From positions 124,001-188,000 of the forward strand of contig CAKTGF010000004.1 of the NCBI GenBank assembly GCA_934561395.1: a stretch of DNA of 64,000 bases, given 5' to 3'. Below, one piece after another: positions 57,510-64,000 of this stretch. The notes under the pieces were generated by a model. It saw only the letters and a list, made by a program, of their open reading frames with translations, made no database searches and had not been told where the DNA came from. The DNA comes from an uncultured Eubacterium sp. GTDB taxonomy: Bacteria; Bacillota; Clostridia; Oscillospirales; Acutalibacteraceae. The number at the start of each line of letters is the position of its first letter. Position 1 is the stretch's first letter. Both the position numbers and the translations under genes were made by a program.

Positions 57510-60500
57510 TGCCTCTTGATAAAAGCATAAAAAAGGTACTTATGATTGGCTCAGGGCCGATAGTTATCGGTCAGGCTGCGGAATTTGACTACGCAGGCGC
57601 ACAGGCCTGCCGTGTTTTAAGGGATGAGGGCATTGAGGTTGTGCTTATCAACTCTAACCCTGCAACAATTATGACTGACAATGCCCTGGCAGACCATATT
57701 TACCTTGAACCTTTAACGGAAGGAACCGTAAAGCGTATAATCGAAATTGAACGCCCGGACTCAATATTATGCGGCCTTGGGGGTCAAACAGGACTTACCA
57801 TCGGCATGCAGCTTGCTAAAGACGGCTACCTTGACCAAATGGGCGTTAGGCTCCTTGGCACAAACGCCGAGGCTATTGATAAAGCTGAGGACAGGCAAAT
57901 GTTCCGTGACACAATGGTTAAGCTTAACCAGCCCGTTGTGCCCAGCGACATTGCAAACGACCTTGAAACTGCAAAAAAAATCGCCGACGAAATCGGCTAC
58001 CCTGTTATTATTCGCCCGGCATTCACATTGGGCGGTGCTGGCGGCGGCGTTGCTTACAACAGGCAGGAGCTTGACATTATTGCCAAAAACGGCTTAATGC
58101 TCTCCCCTATCACACAAATTTTGGTAGAAAAATATATCGCAGGCTGGAAAGAAATTGAGTTTGAGGTTATGCGTGACCATATCGGCAATGTAATTGCCGT
58201 GTGCTCAATGGAAAACTTTGACCCTGTAGGAGTGCACACCGGCGACAGCATTGTAATTGCTCCGGCTGTTACCCTTTCTGATAAGGAGTACCAAATGCTC
58301 CGCTCCGCTTCACTTGACATTATCACGGAGTTAGGCATTGAGGGCGGCTGCAACTGCCAATTTGCCCTTAACCCCGAAACCTTTGAATACAGCGTTATTG
58401 AGGTTAACCCCAGAGTTTCACGGTCGTCTGCGCTGGCGTCAAAGGCAACAGGCTACCCAATTGCAAAGGTAACAACAAAAATTGCCTTGGGCTACACCCT
58501 TGACGAAATTAAAAACGATGTAACAGGCAAAACCTGCGCTTGCTTTGAACCAACCCTTGACTATGTTGTTGTTAAGGTGCCCAAATGGCCCTTTGACAAA
58601 TTTGTTCAGGCATCACGCAAGCTTGGCACACAAATGAAGGCAACAGGCGAGGTTATGAGCATTGCCCCAACCTTTGAGGCTGCAATAATGAAAGCGGTCA
58701 GAGGTGCGGAAATCGGCCTTGACACATTAAACAACAAGGCAATAAGCAGCGATAATTTAACAGAGCAACTCCACAGGCAGGACGATTTAAGGCTGTTCAC
58801 TGTGTTTAAGGCTCTCCAAAACGGTATTTCCGTTGATGAAATCCACAACATAACCATGATTGACGAGTGGTTTTTATACAAGCTTAAAAATCTTGTGGAA
58901 TATGAAAAGGAAATTGCGGGAAATCCACTTTCAAAGGAGCAGTATTTAAGGGGTAAGAACTATGCCTACCCCGATAAGGCACTTGAAAGAATAAGCGGCT
59001 ATCCCCTTGCCTTTCATCAAAACTGCGTTTATAAAATGGTTGACACCTGCGGCGCGGAATTTGCCGCAGAAACACCATACTTTTATTCAACATACGATGA
59101 ACACTGCGAATCAAGAGCCCTTGAAAAATCAGGCAAGGATAAAATTATTGTTCTCGGCTCGGGCCCTATAAGAATAGGTCAGGGCATTGAGTTTGACTAC
59201 TCCTCGGTTCACTGCGTTTGGACATTAAAGGAGCTGGGCTACGAGGTTATACTTGTTAACAACAACCCCGAAACCGTATCAACCGACTTTGACACAGGCG
59301 ACAGGCTTTATTTTGAGCCCCTGTGCGAAGAGGATGTAATGAACATTATTAAGGCTGAAAACCCAATAGGCGTTGTAGTTGCGTTCGGCGGTCAAACCGC
59401 AATCAAGCTTACAAAATTTTTGGATGAAAACGGCATTAAGATTTTGGGCACCTCTGCCGAATCAATTGACATTGCGGAGGACAGAGAGCGCTTTGACGAG
59501 TTGCTTGAAAGCTTTGGTATATGCAGACCCAAGGGCACATCGGTTATGACCCTTGACGAGGCGCTGAATGCCGCCAACACGCTTGAATACCCTGTTCTTC
59601 TTCGCCCAAGCTATGTAATCGGCGGTCAGAATATGACCATTGCATACACAGACGATGATGTTAAGCAGTATATGTCAATAATTCTTGCGCAAGGCATTGA
59701 AAACCCTGTGCTGGTTGACAAATATATGATGGGAACAGAACTTGAGGTTGACTGTATAAGCGACGGCAAGGATGTGCTTATTCCCGGAATAATGGAGCAT
59801 ATTGAGCGTGCCGGCGTTCACAGCGGCGACAGCATAGCTGTATATCCGCCATACAATCTTAACGATATGATGCTGGAAAAAATATGCGATATTTCACAAA
59901 AGCTTGCACTTTCGCTGGGAACAAAGGGCCTTGTTAACATTCAATATTTAATTTACAGAAACGAGCTTTATGTTATTGAGGTTAACCCCAGAGCGTCACG
60001 CACAATACCTTATATCAGCAAGGTTACAGGCGTGCCTATGGTAGAGCTTGCCACAAAAATTATGGTTGGCTCATCTCTAACTGAATTGGGCTACGGCAAG
60101 GGACTGTATCACATTCCCCCGTATTTCGCCGTTAAGGTGCCTGTATTCAGCTTTGAAAAGCTTAACGATGTTAACTCACAGCTCGGCCCTGAAATGAAAT
60201 CCACAGGCGAGGTGTTGGGCGTTGGCAAAAACCTTAAGGAGGCGCTTTTCAAGGGTCTTGTAAGCGCAGGCTTTAATGTTGATGTTAACAAAAACGGCCA
60301 CGGCGTTCTTATTACCGTTACCAAGCAGGACAGATACGAAATAGTAAACCTTGCCAAAAAGCTTGACGATTTGGGTGCAAAGCTTTGGGCAACCCCTGAA
60401 ACCGCAAAGGAAATTGCCCGCCTCGGCATTGATGTTAATGTTGTTAACAAACTGCAAGACGATAATTCAATTATGAATTTGGTTGAAAGCGGCAAGCTTG

Positions 60501-61537
60501 ACTACATTGTTTACACCGGCAAAAGCGATAAAAAGTCAATTGCCGATTATATCAAGCTGCACAACCGTGCAAACCAGCTTGGCATTGCCACATTAACCTC
60601 ACTTGACACAGCAAACGCTTTGGCAGACATAATTGCATCACGCTACAACCAAAGCAACACAGAGCTTGTGGATATTAACAATATGCGTAAAGAAAAAAGC
60701 ATACTTAAGTTCTCTAAAATGGAGGGCACCGGGGATGACTACATTTTCTTTAATAACCAATGCGGAATTATTACCTGCCCCGAAAGCTTCGCCATTGAAT
60801 TTTGTGACAGGCATTATTCCATCGGCGGCGACGGCATTGTGCTTATTGAAAACAGCACTGTTGCCGACGCTAAAATGAGAATATTCAACCTTGACGGCTC
60901 AGAGGGTAAAATGGCAGGAAACTCCATTCGCTCGGTGGGCAAGTTCCTTTACGATAACGATATTGTTAAAAAGGATAATATGACCATTGAAACAGCTGCA
61001 GGCATTAAGCAGCTTAAGCTCTTTACCCGTGAGGGCAAGGTATCGTCTGTAACGGTTGATATGGGCAAGGTTCAGTTTAAACCCGAGCTGATACCTGTAA
61101 GTATTAATAAGAATAAGATTATTAACGAGCCTATCAGCGTGCTTGATAAGGAATATAACATTACCTGCGTTTCGGTAGGTAACCCCCACTGCGTAGTTTT
61201 TGTTGACAATGTTGATAAGGTAGATATTGAAAATGTAGGCCCTAAGTTTGAAAGCCTTAACATTTTTCCTGAAAGAGTTAATACCGAGTTTGTAAGAGTG
61301 GTTAACCCCAACACAATTAAAATGCGTGTTTGGGAGCGTGGAAACGGCGAAACCCCTGCCTGCGGAACAGGCGCCTGCGCCGCTGTTGCCGCCGCTGTTG
61401 AAAACGGCTATTGCAATAAGGGCGAGGATATAATCGTTAAGCTCCGTGGCGGCGATTTAATCGTTAATTACAGCGACGAAAGAATTACCCTTTCCGGCAA
61501 CACAAACCTTGTCTATAAAGGCGAAATTGAATATTAA
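57509..61537 (+). CDS. carB: Carbamoyl-phosphate synthase large subunit fused to a DapF-like epimerase domain
   Basis: A 1342-residue protein. Residues 1 to about 1058 are a full CarB: two synthetase halves with ATP-grasp domains (about 128-320 and 675-865), each opening with GSGPI(V/R)IGQ, an oligomerisation part between, and an MGS-type allosteric domain (about 930-1055). From Met1059 the frame continues without a stop into about 284 residues of diaminopimelate epimerase: SKMEGTGDDYIFF, RHYSIGGDGIVL, DGSEGKMAGNSIRS, VGNPHCVVFV, ERGNGETPACGTGACAA. CarB alone is about 1070 residues. In the epimerase part the second catalytic Cys (Cys1285) is present, but the first is Ala1136. The internal ATG at 60683 has no good ribosome binding site. 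GGGAGG precedes the CarB start. Confidence 0.93.
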   Translation: MPLDKSIKKVLMIGSGPIVIGQAAEFDYAGAQACRVLRDEGIEVVLINSNPATIMTDNALADHIYLEPLTEGTVKRIIEIERPDSILCGLGGQTGLTIGMQLAKDGYLDQMGVRLLGTNAEAIDKAEDRQMFRDTMVKLNQPVVPSDIANDLETAKKIADEIGYPVIIRPAFTLGGAGGGVAYNRQELDIIAKNGLMLSPITQILVEKYIAGWKEIEFEVMRDHIGNVIAVCSMENFDPVGVHTGDSIVIAPAVTLSDKEYQMLRSASLDIITELGIEGGCNCQFALNPETFEYSVIEVNPRVSRSSALASKATGYPIAKVTTKIALGYTLDEIKNDVTGKTCACFEPTLDYVVVKVPKWPFDKFVQASRKLGTQMKATGEVMSIAPTFEAAIMKAVRGAEIGLDTLNNKAISSDNLTEQLHRQDDLRLFTVFKALQNGISVDEIHNITMIDEWFLYKLKNLVEYEKEIAGNPLSKEQYLRGKNYAYPDKALERISGYPLAFHQNCVYKMVDTCGAEFAAETPYFYSTYDEHCESRALEKSGKDKIIVLGSGPIRIGQGIEFDYSSVHCVWTLKELGYEVILVNNNPETVSTDFDTGDRLYFEPLCEEDVMNIIKAENPIGVVVAFGGQTAIKLTKFLDENGIKILGTSAESIDIAEDRERFDELLESFGICRPKGTSVMTLDEALNAANTLEYPVLLRPSYVIGGQNMTIAYTDDDVKQYMSIILAQGIENPVLVDKYMMGTELEVDCISDGKDVLIPGIMEHIERAGVHSGDSIAVYPPYNLNDMMLEKICDISQKLALSLGTKGLVNIQYLIYRNELYVIEVNPRASRTIPYISKVTGVPMVELATKIMVGSSLTELGYGKGLYHIPPYFAVKVPVFSFEKLNDVNSQLGPEMKSTGEVLGVGKNLKEALFKGLVSAGFNVDVNKNGHGVLITVTKQDRYEIVNLAKKLDDLGAKLWATPETAKEIARLGIDVNVVNKLQDDNSIMNLVESGKLDYIVYTGKSDKKSIADYIKLHNRANQLGIATLTSLDTANALADIIASRYNQSNTELVDINNMRKEKSILKFSKMEGTGDDYIFFNNQCGIITCPESFAIEFCDRHYSIGGDGIVLIENSTVADAKMRIFNLDGSEGKMAGNSIRSVGKFLYDNDIVKKDNMTIETAAGIKQLKLFTREGKVSSVTVDMGKVQFKPELIPVSINKNKIINEPISVLDKEYNITCVSVGNPHCVVFVDNVDKVDIENVGPKFESLNIFPERVNTEFVRVVNPNTIKMRVWERGNGETPACGTGACAAVAAAVENGYCNKGEDIIVKLRGGDLIVNYSDERITLSGNTNLVYKGEIEY

Positions 61538-61540
61538 GAA

Positions 61541-61571
61541 AAAACGGTATTGCATTAAGCAATACCGTTTT
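61541..61571. terminator. Terminator of the arg-car operon
   Basis: 13-bp perfect stem AAAACGGTATTGC / GCAATACCGTTTT (61541-61553 and 61559-61571). It is placed to end both the operon and the convergent XRE gene. Confidence 0.85.
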
Positions 61572-61574
61572 AAT

Positions 61575-61823
61575 TTACAAATTAGTTTTATCAATTCTGT
61601 TTTCTATTTCTCTTACAATATCGCTCATTTTAACATCAAGTGCATTGCTTAAGCGGTACAGTGTTTCCAATGTAGGCTTACGTTCCCCACGCTCAATGGC
61701 GGAAAGATGAGTTCTGCCAATATCGGCTAAACCACTCAAAACCTCCTGCGAAACACCTTTTCTTTTTCTGAAATCACATATTACATCTCCTACTATTTTT
61801 GAATCAAGAACAGGAACAAACAT
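61575..61823 (-). CDS. XRE-family transcriptional regulator (82 aa)
   Basis: An 82-residue stand-alone helix-turn-helix protein (FRKRKGVSQEVLSGLADIGRT region at about 18-38, then HLSAIERGERKPTLETLYRL). It is divergent from the Ltp-like gene at 61933. In the shared region CACATA (61871-61876) and TATGTG (61895-61900) flank the -35 box of that gene, forming a possible operator. Confidence 0.85.
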   Translation of the reverse strand: MFVPVLDSKIVGDVICDFRKRKGVSQEVLSGLADIGRTHLSAIERGERKPTLETLYRLSNALDVKMSDIVREIENRIDKTNL

Positions 61824-61878
61824 AAAATCACCTCAAATAGATTTTATGATATGTTCAACCGCATTATGACCACATATG

Positions 61879-61907
61879 TTGACAATTGCACACTTATGTG
61901 TTATATT
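61879..61907 (+). promoter_or_regulatory. Promoter of the Ltp-like gene, with flanking inverted repeat
   Basis: TTGACA (61879-61884), 17-base spacer, TATATT (61902-61907). CACATA and TATGTG halves lie on either side of the -35 box. Confidence 0.65.
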
Positions 61908-61932
61908 TTTATAATAAGATGAGGTATTTAAA

Positions 61933-62574
61933 ATGAACGAAAACAATCAACAACCCCAATACCCACAAGGAGAAAATCAACAATTTCAACAAGGGCAGTA
62001 TTATCAACAACCTGTGTATATGCCCCAGCAGCCTGTGAAAAAGAAAAAGCCGCTCCATAAAAAGTGGTGGTTTTGGCTAATAATAGTCATTGTAGCTATT
62101 GCAATTATATCATCATTGGGTTCACGTGATGACACTGCAACAAACGACAATAGTTCCGGTGTTATCAACACATCAGCGGAAAACACAGAGGTTAGTGCAT
62201 CTGATACAGAAACAACTGAAAATACAACAGAGTCTACAACAAAGGAAACCACAACGGAAAAGAAAGTTCCTACCGAATATCATTCCGCCCTTACAAAAGC
62301 GCAAACATACAGCGATGTTATGTATATGTCAAAGCAAGGAATATATGACCAATTAACCTCTGAATACGGCGAAAAGTTTTCAGAGGAAGCTGCAAAATAT
62401 GCGGTTGAGCATGTCAACGCTGATTGGAATTATAATGCATTGCAAAAGGCAAAAACATATCAAGAAGAAATGGCAATGTCCCCTTCAGCAATACATGACC
62501 AGCTAACCTCAAGCTATGGAGAGAAATTCACAAAAAAGCAGGCAGACTATGCAATTGAGCATTTAAACGATTAA
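61933..62574 (+). CDS. Membrane-anchored protein with two Ltp-type repeats
   Basis: A 213-residue protein: Gln/Pro-rich cytoplasmic N-terminus (about 1-40), one membrane segment (about 45-62, WWFWLIIVIVAIAIIS), a Thr/Ser/Glu linker (about 66-113), then two repeats (about 117-162 and 167-212) sharing ALxKAxTY...MS...I(Y/H)DQLTS(E/S)YGEKF. The repeats match the Ltp domain, known from the lipoprotein of Streptococcus phage TP-J34 that blocks phage DNA entry. There is no lipobox here. A superinfection or surface role is inference. Confidence 0.78.
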   Translation: MNENNQQPQYPQGENQQFQQGQYYQQPVYMPQQPVKKKKPLHKKWWFWLIIVIVAIAIISSLGSRDDTATNDNSSGVINTSAENTEVSASDTETTENTTESTTKETTTEKKVPTEYHSALTKAQTYSDVMYMSKQGIYDQLTSEYGEKFSEEAAKYAVEHVNADWNYNALQKAKTYQEEMAMSPSAIHDQLTSSYGEKFTKKQADYAIEHLND

Positions 62575-62596
62575 TGCATATTTGCTATAGTTCACA

Positions 62597-62637
62597 AAAA
62601 ATCCGAGATTCACTGATTTGTGAATCTCGGATTTTTT
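62597..62637. terminator. Terminator after the Ltp-like gene
   Basis: Long perfect stem with AATCCGAGATTCAC and GTGAATCTCGGATT arms, followed by T on the plus strand and preceded by A, so it serves both directions. Confidence 0.85.
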
Positions 62638-62649
62638 ATAAATATTTAT

Positions 62650-64000
62650 CTAATTTTTCTTTTCCTCATGGTATTCCTGCTCGGTATTAACATTCCAAAC
62701 AGCGGATTTATCACTTTTGTTATTAACTATTGCGTCAACGGCCTCAAAGGCGGTTGCCATTGAATGATCCATATTATTATAGCGGTGCTGGCCGTTTCTG
62801 CCAATGCAATAAAGGTTATCAAAGCCATTTAAATAATCAACAAGCTTATCCATTTCGCTGTAGGTATCAAAATAAGCAGGATATGCCTTTTTAACACGCT
62901 CTCTGTGGGAATCAAGCACATTAGCCCTTGAAGATATTACCCCCATTGAAACAAGCTCGTCAACTGCAAGAGAAACACATTCTTCCTCTGTCATATTCCA
63001 AAAACTGTCGCCCTCGGTGCAGAAATATTCAAGCCCAATCCACACGGTATCCTTTGGTTTATTAACCAAATAAGGCGACCAGTTATTGAACACCTGTATT
63101 CTACCCAGCTTTACATGGGTATCCTGCACATAAATCCAGCAATCGGGCACAATGTTGTTAATGGTTTTAATATCTGTTTTATTTTTAATTTTAAGGGTGT
63201 CAACAAGAAGCCCAACGGTTACAAAATCACGGTACGGCAGGCCGTCTGCAATGCGCTTAATATCCCCAGGCACATCAAAGCTCATGGAGTCCACCAAATC
63301 TTTAACCGGCATTGACGACATTACAATATCGGCATTGATTGTGGTTTCCTTACCGTCCTTTAGATAAGTAACTGAGGTCAAGTTGCCGCCGTTACTGTTA
63401 ACGCCAACCGCCTTTGCATTCATAACAATGCTTGCGCCGCCGTTTTTAACATCGTCGGCAACCTTTTCCCAAAGCTGACCGGGGCCGTATTTGGGGTAAT
63501 AAAATTCCTCAATCAAAGAGGTTTCGTCAGACGCCTTGCCGTTATTAAACAGCTTGCCCAAGGCATTTTTAACAACCTCGCTGACGGAAATGCCCTTTAC
63601 CCTTTGCTTTCCCCAGCTGGGGTCAATTTGGCTTGGGTGCCTGCCCCAAAGCTTTTCGGTATAGCCCTCAAAGAAAATTGAATAAAGGGTCTTGCCGAAA
63701 TGGTTTATATACAAATCCTCAAGGCTGTTTTCCTCACGCTTGTGCAGGCAGGAGGCAATGTATGTAACGCCTGATTCAACAGTTCTTTTAAAGCCCATAT
63801 TAATAAAGGTTTGGGGCTTCATTGAAATGGGATAATCGAAAAACTTGTTTAAAAAATATATTCTTGAAACTCGGTTTCTGATAAGAAAAACATTATCCTC
63901 TTTTTCAGGGTCGGGTCCACCCGGAGAAAGCCTTTTTTCCCTGTTTAAAATTTTATCGTCAAAGGCAGGAGCACCCTGAACAGGCAACTTGTCAGCCCAC
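62650..64000 (-). CDS. FAD-dependent oxidoreductase, UDP-galactopyranose mutase-like (5' end outside the window)
   Basis: At least 449 codons; the frame runs off the window edge at 64000 and the N-terminal FAD-binding part is missing. What is left contains FFEGYTEKLWGRHPSQIDPSWGKQRV in part, a central substrate region, and the C-terminal FAD motif FDNLYCIGRNGQHRYNNMDHSMATA, as in the amine-oxidase/UDP-galactopyranose mutase group found in sugar-polymer clusters. It probably acts on a nucleotide sugar or related substrate for surface polysaccharide. The C-terminus is complete. No other polysaccharide gene is visible before the window ends. Confidence 0.78.
   Translation of the reverse strand, partial: WADKLPVQGAPAFDDKILNREKRLSPGGPDPEKEDNVFLIRNRVSRIYFLNKFFDYPISMKPQTFINMGFKRTVESGVTYIASCLHKREENSLEDLYINHFGKTLYSIFFEGYTEKLWGRHPSQIDPSWGKQRVKGISVSEVVKNALGKLFNNGKASDETSLIEEFYYPKYGPGQLWEKVADDVKNGGASIVMNAKAVGVNSNGGNLTSVTYLKDGKETTINADIVMSSMPVKDLVDSMSFDVPGDIKRIADGLPYRDFVTVGLLVDTLKIKNKTDIKTINNIVPDCWIYVQDTHVKLGRIQVFNNWSPYLVNKPKDTVWIGLEYFCTEGDSFWNMTEEECVSLAVDELVSMGVISSRANVLDSHRERVKKAYPAYFDTYSEMDKLVDYLNGFDNLYCIGRNGQHRYNNMDHSMATAFEAVDAIVNNKSDKSAVWNVNTEQEYHEEKKN

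Noticed and set aside
60683..61537. DapF as a separate gene starting at the internal ATG
   Set aside because: There is no stop codon between it and CarB and no Shine-Dalgarno sequence at a proper distance; a fused protein is the simpler reading. An internal start is not excluded.

Overview
The window looks like chromosomal DNA of an anaerobic gut Firmicute of the class Clostridia, most like the Oscillospiraceae/Ruminococcaceae. The signs are AGGAGG-type ribosome binding sites, near-consensus sigma-A promoters, tRNA genes with encoded CCA, a cdaA-cdaR pair, group II ECF transporter genes, an NfnAB-type flavin oxidoreductase, DUF3343, DUF3793 and DUF5711 proteins, and Thr-rich surface linkers. 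I cannot name the species from sequence alone.

Layout. 1-3880: a cut biotin carrier gene with its carboxyltransferase (minus), then a GH4 glycosidase and a PfkB sugar kinase (plus). 3881-4321: a small mobile-type repeat flanked by two identical terminator palindromes. 4322-10040 (minus): cdaR and cdaA, a cysteine-desulfurase-like enzyme with its DUF3343 partner, and an EF-G paralogue. 10191-14893: a secreted GH30 enzyme and the nfnA-nfnB pair. 15021-15461: five tRNA genes (Gly, Arg, His, Gln, Lys) behind a perfect promoter. 15515-27473 (minus): a tightly packed 12-gene operon, ruvC-ruvA-ruvB-glmM-methyltransferase-ecfA1-ecfA2-ecfT-truA-DUF5711-pgsA-clpE. 27755-30309: flavodoxin and DUF3793 under a double operator, two membrane proteins and an XRE regulator. 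30381-34790 (minus): ilvB-ilvN-leuC-leuD and a small unknown gene. 34958-37124 (plus): ychF, a sigma factor and a zinc-ribbon protein. 37246-38029: mntP with a yybP-ykoY manganese riboswitch.

38140-43077 is accessory-like: a SLOG-family protein and an XRE regulator with matching promoter motifs, a 174-bp tandem duplication against a tRNA-Ser gene, further tRNAs, a membrane GDPD phosphodiesterase, the second copy of the mobile-type repeat, a DUF6512 protein and a PHP phosphatase. 43286-44810 holds an ECF sigma factor with a membrane partner. 44992-49773 is a nickel locus: larB, a short larC and larE for the nickel-pincer cofactor, then a CbiMQO-type importer. 49830-50969 is an isolated phage-type lysis cassette. 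51266-61537 is a complete arginine/carbamoyl-phosphate operon, argC-J-B-D-F-carA-carB, in which carB is fused in frame to a diaminopimelate epimerase (DapF) domain. 61575-62574 is a divergent XRE/Ltp-like pair, and the window ends inside an FAD-dependent oxidoreductase gene.

The observations I find most unusual are the CarB-DapF fusion, whose DapF part has Ala where the first catalytic Cys is expected; the repeat family whose two copies are each bracketed by a duplicated terminator hairpin; the tandem duplication carrying a 22-bp piece of tRNA-Ser; the Lar operon without the LarC2 half; and the stand-alone lysis cassette. Start codons were moved inward from the longest reading frame where a ribosome binding site or the conserved N-terminus supported it.
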